Source of the DNA: a virus
DNA length: 64,000 nt
Direction: 5' to 3' (one strand)
Virus record (IMG/VR): IMGVR_UViG_3300032401_000008
Coordinates: 1-64,000 of that record
The stretch's first letter is position 1, and each line of letters starts with the position of its first letter. Below, one piece after another: positions 23,543 to 31,993 of this stretch. The translations under genes were made by a program, and so were the position numbers. Under the pieces are notes generated by a model. That model worked only from the letters and a program-made list of their open reading frames with translations. It did no database searches and was not told the origin of the DNA.

Positions 23543-24106
23543 TTAAATCCTCTTTTTTGTTGTTTTATAAGGGGTTAGGTTATTTCCAAAAAGATCCTTA
23601 AACCTATTTATAAAAAGAAACTTTGCTTCATCACAAGAAGGATAAGGAGATACAACAATTCCCCTAGCATCAGTAAAATCTATAACGGATTCCCAATCAT
23701 AATAAGAATCAAACAAATTTATCATTTCTGCTTTTCTAAGAAGCAGGTCTGCTTCCAGCACAGGTTCAGGGATGGGGTATTCTAAATCAAATTTTTTTGC
23801 TATTACTTTCAACGCATTTTCTTCTAGTTCTACATACTGCGGTAAAAGCTTCTTTATAGGAGCAGCGAGATCTGAAAGATAAGCTTCAGCAGCGTCGTGT
23901 AAAAGAGCCCATTTTTGATATTTCTTTTCAACCATGTTAGATAGCAGCACACAGTGCTGTGCAACACTGTAAAACTCAGAACAGTTACCAAAAAATCTGC
24001 ACTGCTTTGACAGTGAGTTAGCTATTGCTAGTATGTCCACATCCTCAACAGTCAAGCTACAAGCATCAAATAAAAACCCAGAAGAAGACATTAGTCTAGC
24101 TTGCAT
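23543..24106 (-). CDS. HD-domain phosphohydrolase (probable nucleotidase)
   Basis: 187 residues with the metal ligands of the HD fold: H51 in VAQH, H70-D71 in LLHDAAEAYLSDL and D120 in EADLLL. Phage members of this family hydrolyse deoxynucleotides; some, such as DatZ, act on dATP in phages with modified purines, but no PurZ is visible here, so substrate is open. First gene of the leftward transcript, with a TGTGTATAAT promoter 42 bases upstream and AAGAGG ahead of the ATG, the latter inside a short hairpin. Confidence 0.82.
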   Translation of the reverse strand: MQARLMSSSGFLFDACSLTVEDVDILAIANSLSKQCRFFGNCSEFYSVAQHCVLLSNMVEKKYQKWALLHDAAEAYLSDLAAPIKKLLPQYVELEENALKVIAKKFDLEYPIPEPVLEADLLLRKAEMINLFDSYYDWESVIDFTDARGIVVSPYPSCDEAKFLFINRFKDLFGNNLTPYKTTKKRI

Positions 24107-24112
24107 TAAATA

Positions 24113-24129
24113 CCTCTTAGGATTAGAGG
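24113..24129 (-). promoter_or_regulatory. Hairpin over the HD-gene ribosome site
   Basis: CCTCT (24113-24117) pairs with AGAGG (24125-24129) around a seven-base loop. The AAGAGG ribosome site of the HD gene lies in the 3' arm on the minus strand. Unlike the recA case, both arms lie inside transcripts from the nearby promoter. Confidence 0.45.
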
Positions 24130-24147
24130 AAAATTACACCTAACGAA

Positions 24148-24158
24148 ATTATACACAG
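24148..24158 (-). promoter_or_regulatory. Phage-type promoter of the HD/dNMP kinase/sugar block
   Basis: CTGTGTATAAT on the minus strand, identical to the recA copy, 41 bases ahead of the HD-gene ATG. No matching -35. Confidence 0.6.
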
Positions 24159-24229
24159 GATCTAAGAAAATAGAGCATTAAACTTAATTAAAAAACTCAA
24201 GACAGATCTCGGTCTTTGATATTATAATA

Positions 24230-24405
24230 ATTATTTCTATTGTTTTACAAAGATAAAGTAAATAACGTTTATTTTATACTAACTTATGTCTATCTATGAC
24301 CTGTGAGATACTGCGTATCTCCCAAGCATGCTGCTTACTTCCTGTAGCTTCCTTTCCTTCGGAAACTCTTCTTTCGGAAGCAAGCAATGCGAATCGAAGT
24401 TTTTA
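24230..24405 (-). ncRNA. Possible structured non-coding RNA with three GNA-loop hairpins
   Basis: Leftward from the -10 word at 24412-24421 there is no gene for 300 bases, but three hairpins occur: 24305-24321 (seven pairs, loop GCA on the minus strand), 24324-24336 (five pairs, loop GCA) and 24353-24365 (five pairs, loop GAA), the last enclosed by a GCTTCC/GGAAGC stem (24347-24352 with 24376-24381). Ends are guesses; the structure could equally act as DNA. Confidence 0.35.
24305..24381. repeat. Cluster of inverted repeats with three-base loops
   Basis: GAGATAC-TGC-GTATCTC, AAGCA-TGC-TGCTT and TTTCC-TTC-GGAAA follow one another within 61 bases, all perfect and all with three-base loops, inside a segment visibly GC-richer than its flanks. 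A wider GCTTCC/GGAAGC stem surrounds the third. Confidence 0.8.
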
Positions 24406-24411
24406 ACGGTA

Positions 24412-24421
24412 GTATACACAG
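24412..24421 (-). promoter_or_regulatory. Phage-type promoter word facing the hairpin cluster
   Basis: Minus-strand CTGTGTATAC followed by T, one base different from the recA copy. Nothing protein-coding lies within 300 bases downstream. Confidence 0.45.
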
Positions 24422-24497
24422 AATTTTTACATTCGTGACATAATTTTTAAAAATTAATTTTTTCATCTTTTCTTTTTAGTTTCAACTACGTATAAGA

Positions 24498-24507
24498 ATA
24501 ATACACA
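24498..24507 (-). promoter_or_regulatory. Second leftward promoter word, TGTGTATTAT
   Basis: Minus-strand TGTGTATTAT, a variant of the phage promoter word, 77 bases upstream of the copy at 24412-24421. The same ten bases also occur at 34681-34690. Confidence 0.35.
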
Positions 24508-24658
24508 AAAAGTAGATAAAAAGTAAGAAACTAACTAAAAATAAGCGGTAAAGAGGTCACTAAGTTCTAACTTTGTTCCTAAAAGATCTTTAGTTGGATC
24601 TCCGTTTATAATGCACCGCGTCATATCCTGAATTAAATTTTTTCAAATCAGGCAAAGG

Positions 24659-24668
24659 TGTGTATAAT
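24659..24668 (+). promoter_or_regulatory. Phage-type promoter of the rightward virion block
   Basis: TGTGTATAAT ends 15 bases before the ATG at 24684, giving a very short leader in which AGAGAG is the ribosome site. A weak TTTTCA lies 17 bases upstream of TATAAT. Confidence 0.55.
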
Positions 24669-24683
24669 CTCAAGAGAGATAAC

Positions 24684-24863
24684 ATGAGAAAACCACCCAA
24701 AAAAATATACCTGGTGTACGACTTTATGGACGTGGCGTTCTTCTACACAAGAAGACACGCGGAGCAGTGCATCAGAATGTGGGAAGCAGAAAACAAAAAA
24801 TGTAAAGATAACCATAAGATACACGGACCAATAGAGTACATTCTTAATAAAAAAGGAGAATAA
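24684..24863 (+). CDS. Small basic protein of unknown function
   Basis: 59 residues from the ATG at 24684; the GTG at 24660 is part of the promoter word and not a start. The protein is basic with an aromatic middle (FFYTRRHAEQC). It is the first gene of the rightward block and ends two bases before the metallopeptidase start. No family recognised. Confidence 0.6.
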   Translation: MRKPPKKIYLVYDFMDVAFFYTRRHAEQCIRMWEAENKKCKDNHKIHGPIEYILNKKGE

Positions 24864-24864
24864 A

Positions 24865-25395
24865 ATGCCACGAGGGCGTCCCAAGGGTTCTAAAAGCGGA
24901 ATGCAAACAAAGGCAGTGCCAACTCAGTATGATCCAGCAGGAGAACTAGTAGAGAAGATTGCCCTAGACTTGATTAGGCAATACCATACACATCTTGTAA
25001 ACGCTAAGATTGCTTATCTGTATATCAACAAGGATATTACTGTTCGTGGTAAAAAGGCTGTAGCTACAGCCGAGAAGTGTGGTCCAAAAACAAAAGCACT
25101 AAGCGGTTATGACTTTATTGTCACAATTGTTTATGAAAAATGGAACCAACTAGAAGATAAGCAAAAGTACGCTATTTTAGATCATGAACTATGCCATTGT
25201 TGGGTTGAGGATAACGATCAAACAGGTGAGACACGCTTTAGAATTCTTCCTCATGACTTTGAGGACTTTGGTGACGTTCTTAAAAGGCACGGGCTGTATT
25301 CAGAGCCTGCAAAGGCTATTGGAAAGGTAGTTTCAACAGCAACAGAAACTACAAGCGTTGTAACAGATACTGAGCCAAAAACAACAACAAAGTAG
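24865..25395 (+). CDS. Putative phage metallopeptidase
   Basis: 176 residues with a zinc HExxH motif H107-E-L-C-H111 in ILDHELCHCWV, the hallmark of the 'putative phage metallopeptidase' family often found beside tail genes. The N-terminus is basic (RGRPKGSK, AT-hook-like) and the C-terminus a Thr/Ser-rich tail. Its substrate is unknown; such genes sit near structural operons and may process a virion protein. AAAGGAG precedes the ATG. Confidence 0.75.
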   Translation: MPRGRPKGSKSGMQTKAVPTQYDPAGELVEKIALDLIRQYHTHLVNAKIAYLYINKDITVRGKKAVATAEKCGPKTKALSGYDFIVTIVYEKWNQLEDKQKYAILDHELCHCWVEDNDQTGETRFRILPHDFEDFGDVLKRHGLYSEPAKAIGKVVSTATETTSVVTDTEPKTTTK

Positions 25396-25403
25396 GGGTC
25401 TGG

Positions 25404-25619
25404 ATGCTACAATCACTACTTGGAACTCTAGTACAGGTATGTATAACTGAAAACATAATACTTGAAGGAACATTAACAGACATCAAAGATGACTTACTAA
25501 TTATAGTTAATAAAAACGAAATAAAATTAGTTAAAAATTTCTTATATATTTCTCCTGTATACCCGTCAAGTGCCTACACCTCTGCTCTTTGCTTTTCTAC
25601 AAATCTTCCCAACAGTTAA
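25404..25619 (+). CDS. Small LSm/Hfq-like protein
   Basis: 71 residues. LGTLVQVCITENIILEGTL followed by DLLIIVNKNEIKLV has the short-strand order of an Sm-like barrel, with the variable loop after TLTD. AGGGG precedes the ATG. It may bind RNA or form a ring in the virion; the fold is inferred by eye. Confidence 0.5.
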   Translation: MLQSLLGTLVQVCITENIILEGTLTDIKDDLLIIVNKNEIKLVKNFLYISPVYPSSAYTSALCFSTNLPNS

Positions 25620-25652
25620 ATTTACAAATACAAAATAGTATAAAATAGGTGT

Positions 25653-26561
25653 ATGCCACTATGGTCAAAACCATATCTTATTCGTAGAAGTACGAATATT
25701 CTAACTTTTGGTGTTAGACAAAACTGGGATGCCCTCAATATAATGGGGGAAGCCTGTTATCTTCTTAAAAGAAAAGCTAGAGCAAACTCTACCTTTCACT
25801 TTGAAGATAGACGAGTAAGTACAATAACAAAAGTAGCTTCTGCTTATGACACTGATCCAGATACAGGATATTGGCGTTATAAAATTTGGGGAGAAAATAC
25901 TGATCCAATAACGGAGTACCCAGATATAGGCGTCCTTACAGCAACTGTGCAGGGAAGCGGTGGAATTTCCTCTGTTTGGGAAGCAAGCGTTGATAAGTAC
26001 TCATTTATTCCTGATAGAGATGAATATGCCTTTGACATTTACAGAAATCAACTAGATTCTGCTGGAAATAAAGTTGAAAATGCTGTTTACATGATTTTTA
26101 ATACTCCTCCGTTTTATCCAACATACATAACCACTTTAGTTTATGGAATAATTAGCCCAGCAACAAACTTTGATATGCTACAGCCAGACGTAGACAACGA
26201 TCCTGGATATTATGGATCCCTGTTCTCTTATGAACAATGGCTAAACCCTACTGCTGTTATACGTTCAAGGGTTGCACCAAATAAGTTTCTGTTGGCTTTC
26301 CCAGGAACGCTGTCAGACCTAACTGTGCAAGAAGGTGGTTTTGTAAAAGAAGAAAAAGCCACTTATTGGACGACCCCACCAAATTACTCGCCTACAGTCA
26401 GAGAGTGGGATGTTGTGGTAAGAGCAGCTACAGGTGAGCGTTTTCAGGTAGTTGATTACACTCCGATTTACATTGAAGATATTGTTGTCTCTCAACATTT
26501 TGACTTAGTAGAAGTTGACCCAAGATCATCTATTTATAACTTTAGTGTGCAAGTAGATTAA
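25653..26561 (+). CDS. Virion structural protein, probably neck or head-tail region
   Basis: 302 residues, beta-rich, soluble, without Cys clusters or membrane segments. It opens the run of virion genes two places ahead of the sheath gene, the usual place of neck, head-completion or tail-terminator proteins. No diagnostic motif is visible, so the role rests on position. Confidence 0.55.
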   Translation: MPLWSKPYLIRRSTNILTFGVRQNWDALNIMGEACYLLKRKARANSTFHFEDRRVSTITKVASAYDTDPDTGYWRYKIWGENTDPITEYPDIGVLTATVQGSGGISSVWEASVDKYSFIPDRDEYAFDIYRNQLDSAGNKVENAVYMIFNTPPFYPTYITTLVYGIISPATNFDMLQPDVDNDPGYYGSLFSYEQWLNPTAVIRSRVAPNKFLLAFPGTLSDLTVQEGGFVKEEKATYWTTPPNYSPTVREWDVVVRAATGERFQVVDYTPIYIEDIVVSQHFDLVEVDPRSSIYNFSVQVD

Positions 26562-26564
26562 ACT

Positions 26565-27182
26565 ATGGCTATACAAACCTTTTATAGAGGTATTCGTTTT
26601 TCTAAAGAGTATATTATAAAATATATTAAATCTATCTTTATAGCCGCTGAAAGAGGTCAACTAGTTCTAACTGATGGTACTGTACAAATAGAATTTTCAA
26701 ATACACCTTTTGTAAATAGCCTTTTTTCTTGGGATGAACAACACCTCCCAGCCGTTCTAATTGGGGACGGTAACGTAATCTCTAAACCAATTTCTATAGC
26801 TAAAGATTTTGCTCTTTCTGTTGAGAGTGAAATAGAGGCAGATGATCAATGGGATCACTATAGTGGTAATTTCTATATAGACTTTACTATATCTGTTAGA
26901 GCAAGAAGTATGCCAGAAAGAGATAATTTAGTAGACATTGTTACTTTATATTTATCTCACCCTATGGCAAAAGATTTTCTTGAACAACATGGAATACAGA
27001 TAAACAAACATCCTACGGTTGGTGGGCATAGTCAGCTGCGCTTACCTGGTATAGATTTTCCATTGTATACTTCTTCAATCACTTTTGGAATTATTTCTAC
27101 TTGGGATTATAGGGAAGAAATTAGTGGGGCGCGATTAAGAGATATCTGTGTAGACATCATTGCTCAAATTTCTTTAGATTAG
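26565..27182 (+). CDS. Virion structural protein, probable tail terminator or completion protein
   Basis: 205 residues with an alpha/beta pattern and a central DWDHYSGNFYIDFTISVRARS-like strand region typical of phage tail-completion folds. It starts three bases after its neighbour and lies directly upstream of the sheath gene. Assignment by gene order and fold impression. Confidence 0.5.
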   Translation: MAIQTFYRGIRFSKEYIIKYIKSIFIAAERGQLVLTDGTVQIEFSNTPFVNSLFSWDEQHLPAVLIGDGNVISKPISIAKDFALSVESEIEADDQWDHYSGNFYIDFTISVRARSMPERDNLVDIVTLYLSHPMAKDFLEQHGIQINKHPTVGGHSQLRLPGIDFPLYTSSITFGIISTWDYREEISGARLRDICVDIIAQISLD

Positions 27183-27251
27183 CACCAATAGTTAAAGAAG
27201 CAAAAGAAAAATAAAGTATTATTGTCTGTAACTAGGCAGGAGAATTTTACA

Positions 27252-28610
27252 ATGGCTGAAAGAATTCCTGGATTAATTATACGAATCGTCAATGATACCG
27301 GCATTATAGCTCCCCCATTATACGAGCGATATCCGACAATCGTAGGAACAGGAGATCCTTATTGTAGTATTCAAAACTACAAAATGACAAAGGGTGCTGG
27401 AACTACGGACACAATACCAACAGTAACTACCGTAAATGAGATAGTTTCTATTGGGGACCTTCCTGGTGTTGCTAAGTATGTAGACGGCGTTGATTACCAA
27501 TTAGCTACTGGGGATGTTTCCTGGCTTCCGGCGGGATCCGCCCCAACTAATGGTAATAACTATTATATTACTTATACAGAAACCAGAGCGGCTTCTGCTT
27601 ATGAGCCTATCCTGTACTTTGATGAAAACTTAATTTATAGTGATCACGGAAATAAACTTCGTACAAATGGTGCTGTAAACGATGTTTCCGTTAGTGGTTC
27701 TTTAGTTCTAAACGCTGGCGGGCGTGGGGTTATTATTTGTCAATTAGACCCAAGTACTTGGGTAGACCCAGACGTTCCAACTAATTCAGAGTTAGAAACT
27801 GCTTACATTGCTGCTAGAGAGAAGCTAAATAAAATAACAGGATATAAACTATTTTTAATCCCTATGGATGTAGGAACACTAAATACAACTACGGCGGCAG
27901 ACATTCTTTTCAACCACGCTGTTATAGTATCACAACCAGAACGAGCACAGGAACGGACTGTTATTGCTCCTCTAGCAGATGGAACAACTTACCAACAGTT
28001 TGCTGCCTATGCTCAAGGGTACGCGAATGAACGCATGGTTGTTCCTGCAACCCCCGGTGGAGAATGCACAGTGGCTGGGGTTTCCGGAACGTTCAACACT
28101 AAGTTCCATTGTGCAGCATTAGCTGGAAAACTTTGTTCTGTTGGTATTGGTAACACAATTTCTAATGAGGTTATTCCAAACGTGTATATGACCGATACCT
28201 TTACACCAGATGAGTTAGATTATTTAGTAAAGCGCGGTGTATCTCCAGCAAACATAAGCGGAACCTCTACCAGAAACATTTTAGCTATTACAACTGATAC
28301 CACTAGTGCTCTAACTGAAGATCTTGGTGTGCAAGATGTAAAGGATTATGTAAAGAAATACTGGAGAGATGGCCTATATCCTGTATTCCAAAACAAGAAA
28401 ATTACAACTAAACTAATCCGCTCTATAGTATTTTCTTCCGAAAATATTCTTGAATATCTTATCTCGCAAGAGATTATAGAAGATTTTAAAGCTGTTTCAG
28501 CTGCGCAGGATCCTGTGGAACCAAGAAAAGTAAATATCAGCGGAAAAGTAAAGCCAGCGTTTTGTCTACAATGGATCGATGTAGTGTTTACGTTTGTTCT
28601 TAATTTCTAG
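27252..28610 (+). CDS. Contractile tail sheath protein
   Basis: 452 residues from the ATG at 27252 with CAGGAG upstream (a TTG at 27222 would put the ribosome site inside the gene). The C-terminal 150 residues have the sheath pattern: an FTPDELDYLVKRG helix, a TRNILAITTDTT strand, then the conserved DVKDYVKKYWRDGLYPVF helix and a C-terminal strand that threads into the neighbouring subunit. It forms the contractile outer cylinder and establishes that this is a myovirus. The tube gene follows ten bases later. Confidence 0.88.
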   Translation: MAERIPGLIIRIVNDTGIIAPPLYERYPTIVGTGDPYCSIQNYKMTKGAGTTDTIPTVTTVNEIVSIGDLPGVAKYVDGVDYQLATGDVSWLPAGSAPTNGNNYYITYTETRAASAYEPILYFDENLIYSDHGNKLRTNGAVNDVSVSGSLVLNAGGRGVIICQLDPSTWVDPDVPTNSELETAYIAAREKLNKITGYKLFLIPMDVGTLNTTTAADILFNHAVIVSQPERAQERTVIAPLADGTTYQQFAAYAQGYANERMVVPATPGGECTVAGVSGTFNTKFHCAALAGKLCSVGIGNTISNEVIPNVYMTDTFTPDELDYLVKRGVSPANISGTSTRNILAITTDTTSALTEDLGVQDVKDYVKKYWRDGLYPVFQNKKITTKLIRSIVFSSENILEYLISQEIIEDFKAVSAAQDPVEPRKVNISGKVKPAFCLQWIDVVFTFVLNF

Positions 28611-28620
28611 GAGTTAGCAC

Positions 28621-29082
28621 ATGGCCTACCCACAAACTGCAGTTCCTGAAACCCAAGCATCGGTTTTTTATGCATACACTATAACTATCAACAATGAAGA
28701 AATAGGTACACTAGAAAAGTTTTCTTCAAAATCAACCCGTAACGTCGAAAGAATACGTGAAGTTCTTTTTTCTCGTGGTCCGGAAACTAAAGAGATAGTT
28801 TGGGGCGGTACAGATACTTCAGTTGATATTGAAAAGGTTGAATTGTATCAAAAGTCTCTCCTTGAACTTGTTGGAAGAGAAATACATACATTAGAAGACT
28901 TTACCTTTCCAGTGAACATTGTAGAAATAATGCAGCTTCCTGCTGGACTAGGCGGAGGAACCAGGGTTCTAACCTTCGTAGATGCAGTGTGTTCAAACTG
29001 GGGCAAATCACAATCTACTGGCCAAGCTCGCGTAGTAGAGAGCATGACTTTTGAAGTACGTACTGTTCGTGGTTTTAGATAG
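28621..29082 (+). CDS. Tail tube protein
   Basis: 153 residues, all beta with one helix, the size and placement of myovirus tube subunits, immediately after the sheath. The inner tube carries DNA into the cell. GGAGT precedes the ATG. Assigned from gene order, size and strand-rich content. Confidence 0.8.
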   Translation: MAYPQTAVPETQASVFYAYTITINNEEIGTLEKFSSKSTRNVERIREVLFSRGPETKEIVWGGTDTSVDIEKVELYQKSLLELVGREIHTLEDFTFPVNIVEIMQLPAGLGGGTRVLTFVDAVCSNWGKSQSTGQARVVESMTFEVRTVRGFR

Positions 29083-29118
29083 TAGTAACTAACTTTCGAA
29101 ACGAAAAAGAAGGCGAGT

Positions 29119-29604
29119 ATGACCGACATTCCAGAACCGGCTGTAAAAGAAACTCCACACTATTTATCGGACGTAACTACCTTAGAAGATTTGTTTACTC
29201 TTGGGTATGTAGAGTCAAAACCTATTCTTGTATTTGATAATCAAGAAAAAAATATAAGGATAGAAGTTATCTTTAGAACACTTCTTCCATATGAAATTAG
29301 GGACATTTTTGAATTTGCTAGCAATTTTAACTCGTTATTTGCACAACAAATAGCAGAAAAGTTAGAAACCTTAGCTAGAGCAGTAAAAACAATAAACAAT
29401 AGACCTCTTTTTCTTGGTAGTGATGACAGGAAAGTATTTAAAGATAAACACGGAAGAGAACCAACTGCTCTGGATGAGGCTAAAGTTATTCTATCTGAAA
29501 AGATAAAATCACCTTTAGTAATCGATGCTTTATGGAAAGAGTACGAAAAGTTTAAGACTGACGTTGCTAAAATTTTTGAAGAAGATCTTAAAAAAAAATT
29601 TTAG
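29119..29604 (+). CDS. Tail assembly chaperone, short (zero-frame) product
   Basis: 161 residues, acidic and helical, ending in DLKKKF just after a run of nine A. It corresponds to the G-type product of tail chaperone genes. It sits between tube and tape measure, the classical place for chaperones that fold the tape measure during tail assembly. Confidence 0.82.
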   Translation: MTDIPEPAVKETPHYLSDVTTLEDLFTLGYVESKPILVFDNQEKNIRIEVIFRTLLPYEIRDIFEFASNFNSLFAQQIAEKLETLARAVKTINNRPLFLGSDDRKVFKDKHGREPTALDEAKVILSEKIKSPLVIDALWKEYEKFKTDVAKIFEEDLKKKF

Positions 29605-30065
29605 AGTCTAGTCTTCTTCAATTAGACTTACAGATAATTACACACTTCAAAGTTCTCCCAACAGACCCAAAATTTCGCGAATTAAACATATTACAGAAAT
29701 TGGTACTATTATATAGTATTAGTAAAGACAAGGATGATCATATGTCTTTGGCTAATAACCTATTGGATCATCTTAAGTTTTATATAAACCCACATATGTA
29801 CAAAGCTGAAAAAGAAATAGATAATAAAGAATACAGACAAGTAAACGCAGTATTTGCTGAACAGTCTAGAATAGGAAGAGCAACAGGAAAGCTTTCGTCT
29901 CCAAAAATAGTAAAAGACGCTTTAGAAAAAATAAGAGCAGAAAAAAGCAAAGAGCTGCAGAAGGAAAAAAGGAAAAGAATAGTAATAACAACGACTGATA
30001 GTGGAGATCTTAAAGAAGAAGTAATAGAAGACTTCTACGCAGAAGACGAGGAAGTTCTTGGCTGA
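29119..30065 (+). CDS. Tail assembly chaperone, long product by -1 frameshift
   Basis: The zero frame reads AAA AAA AAA TTT TAG at 29590-29604; A AAA AAA is a canonical -1 slippery heptamer. Shifting at 29598 gives ATT TTA GAG and an open frame without stops to 30065, joining the first 160 residues to a 155-residue helical basic part. This GT-type extension is standard for tail chaperones, and the downstream frame has no good start of its own. The long product ends eight bases inside the tape measure gene. Confidence 0.85.
29590..29604 (+). promoter_or_regulatory. -1 ribosomal frameshift site of the tail chaperone gene
   Basis: Nine A followed by TTTTAG, in register for A AAA AAA slippage with a stop six bases beyond. 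Downstream frame -1 stays open for 155 codons. Confidence 0.85.
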
Positions 30066-31986
30066 TTTTACCGTAGACAGCGCTGCTTTTGATAACTGGG
30101 CAAGTACTCTTCAAAATTCAGTAGAGTACACGTCTCAAGCAAAGACAAACTTAGCAGAAATGCAAAGTGCTGCTAGCGCCCTATCAAAAGAATTTGCATC
30201 TTTGAGTGTTGGTGGCGATCTTATGAATCAGCTAAAAGAATTACAAAACGCCTTTTCTACTATATCTGGAGATATATCTAACTTTTCTAGTGCTTTGTCT
30301 AATATGTCTCTAGGTTCTACTCTTGCTAAAGAACTACAGCAGATAAAAACCACACTTGAAACAATTCAAAAACATAATACTAAAGGTGCTGAGGATAAAA
30401 AAAAGCAGGAAGAATCACAAAAGAAACTAGAAAAGATTCTAAAAGAACAATTAAAACAAACAGCTTCTTGGATACTAGGTCTAGCAGGCGTTCAATTTAG
30501 CCTTGTAGGTATTTTAAAATTATTTTTAGAAATTGCTAATGAAAACAAAAAGATAACCGCCTATTCTAAACAGATATCTGCTCAAATGGGTGGCCCATTC
30601 GTGGCAAACGCTAAAGCGTCTAAAAGCACAATATTTGAAATGCGCGATGCTTTTGCTATGAATTTTGATGAGATAGGAAAAAATCTAAATGCTTTAGCAC
30701 AAACTGGTATGGAGATGGACACACTAAGAAAATCAGCAGTAGAATTACATGCAAATCAGGTAGCAGGAGGAACAAGCGCACAACAACAAGCAGAAAGCAT
30801 AAACAGAATGATGACTGAATTCAATATGGCAGGAGACAGAGCTAGGGATTATAATACTGTATTACAAAAAACAGGTAAAACTATAGACGGGTTATCTATA
30901 AGTCAAGTAGCTGATGACTGGAGTCAAATGGGGGATTCTGTTCGCGGATTCAATACCGACCTCTTAGGAACAGTATCTTTATATAATGTCTTAGTAAGAA
31001 AAGGTGGTGCATTAGGGCTTGGGGAAGTGCCACAAGAATTTAAAAGAGATCTAGCAAAAACCGCAGCGCGTTTTGGCCAAAACATGGAAGATGGTTGGAA
31101 AGTATTTCTTGGAGAAGGTGAAACAGCTATAGATAAGCTGTTTGATTTTGAAAAACAAGAACCAGGAGAAAAATTAGCTAGAGCAATAGAAGGAGCACAA
31201 AAATTAGCTGGACAGTCTGGTGTAAGCATGAATGAAGCTATGTTTAAAATGAGGAAAATTTTTGCTGCTATGGGGATGGACGAAAGCACTGTAGCAAGAA
31301 GCCTAGCTAGTGCAACCGTAAGTGGGGAGATTAACGCTGATAAATTGAGAGCAGAGTTAAAAAAAGCACAAGACGAAGCTAAAAAAGAACTAGAGGATAC
31401 AAAAAAATCCAGAGCCGCAATGATAAATCTTGGTTCAACCATAGCAAGGGGAATAAAAAGCTACGAAGAACTACTTAATCAATGGGTAAAAAATTCTTTA
31501 CGCCCATTGGTTACAGAAATAGTACAGGCTATAAATAAATTAGTAGAGGCTTTAACTGCAAAGGAGATGAAAGAACTAGGTAAAGCTCCAGGACAAATAA
31601 AGGAGGGTATGGCTCATCGGACTAATGTAAAACAAAGGGAAGCGGCTTGGGAAGCAACTTCACAATATAGACACTCTGGTGAGCACCGTTTTGAAGCACC
31701 TACTGCAAATTTCTTGAAGGCTATGGAGGAGTCCCCCAAATTTGCTGAACTCGAAAAAGCTTTACCAAAGGCATTAGATCCATCGAGTAAACAAAATGTA
31801 GTTATGGGTCTTTTCGTTGAGGCAGTTCGCGCAGTAGGAGATCAAAACATACATACTATAGAAGACCTTGATTTTGTAAAAACAGAGCTTGAGAGGCTAC
31901 TAAAAGATGATAGAGCGAGAAGAGCAATTCAGAAGGCTGTTGCACATATTTCTACAGAATATAATAATAACACTGCTGCCTTATGA
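30058..31986 (+). CDS. Tape measure protein
   Basis: 642 residues, nearly all helical: coiled coil at about 65-130, a hydrophobic stretch ASWILGLAGVQFSLVGILKL at about 137-156, more coiled coil at 440-470. It follows the chaperone and overlaps its frameshift product, as tape measures do. Length implies a tail of roughly 95 nm if 0.15 nm per residue holds. The start is TTG with GAGGAAG upstream. Confidence 0.88.
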   Translation: MADFTVDSAAFDNWASTLQNSVEYTSQAKTNLAEMQSAASALSKEFASLSVGGDLMNQLKELQNAFSTISGDISNFSSALSNMSLGSTLAKELQQIKTTLETIQKHNTKGAEDKKKQEESQKKLEKILKEQLKQTASWILGLAGVQFSLVGILKLFLEIANENKKITAYSKQISAQMGGPFVANAKASKSTIFEMRDAFAMNFDEIGKNLNALAQTGMEMDTLRKSAVELHANQVAGGTSAQQQAESINRMMTEFNMAGDRARDYNTVLQKTGKTIDGLSISQVADDWSQMGDSVRGFNTDLLGTVSLYNVLVRKGGALGLGEVPQEFKRDLAKTAARFGQNMEDGWKVFLGEGETAIDKLFDFEKQEPGEKLARAIEGAQKLAGQSGVSMNEAMFKMRKIFAAMGMDESTVARSLASATVSGEINADKLRAELKKAQDEAKKELEDTKKSRAAMINLGSTIARGIKSYEELLNQWVKNSLRPLVTEIVQAINKLVEALTAKEMKELGKAPGQIKEGMAHRTNVKQREAAWEATSQYRHSGEHRFEAPTANFLKAMEESPKFAELEKALPKALDPSSKQNVVMGLFVEAVRAVGDQNIHTIEDLDFVKTELERLLKDDRARRAIQKAVAHISTEYNNNTAAL

Positions 31987-31993
31987 GGCATAA

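Larger units (their letters stand above)
24107..24683. other. Divergent control region, possible origin
   Basis: 577 bases without a protein gene, between the leftward and rightward blocks and the longest non-coding stretch here. It holds one rightward and three leftward TGTGTATAAT-like words, a cluster of hairpins with three-base loops (24305-24381) and AT-rich runs at 24437-24480. Two of the leftward words (24412-24421, 24498-24507) face the hairpin cluster and have no gene close downstream, which suggests a structured RNA or an initiation site. Nothing proves an origin. Confidence 0.5.

Noticed and set aside
23003-24106. Z-genome (2-aminoadenine) phage suggested by an HD nucleotidase and a dNMP kinase
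   Set aside because: No PurZ-like adenylosuccinate synthetase homologue is visible, and HD and kinase genes are common in ordinary phages.
24301-24405. tRNA-like cloverleaf in the control region
   Set aside because: Loops are three bases, there is no seven-base anticodon loop and no T-arm pairing around the TTCGATTC seen near 24393.
24660-24683. GTG at 24660 as start of the first rightward gene
   Set aside because: It lies within TGTGTATAAT; the ATG at 24684 has AGAGAG and avoids translating the promoter.
25639-25646. TATAAAAT just before the gene at 25653 as a promoter
   Set aside because: It ends seven bases before the ATG, which leaves no room for a leader; an AT-rich coincidence is more likely.
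30924-31442. 172-codon minus-strand frame inside the tape measure gene
   Set aside because: Antisense to a regular Ala/Lys-rich coiled coil; no start signal and no family pattern.
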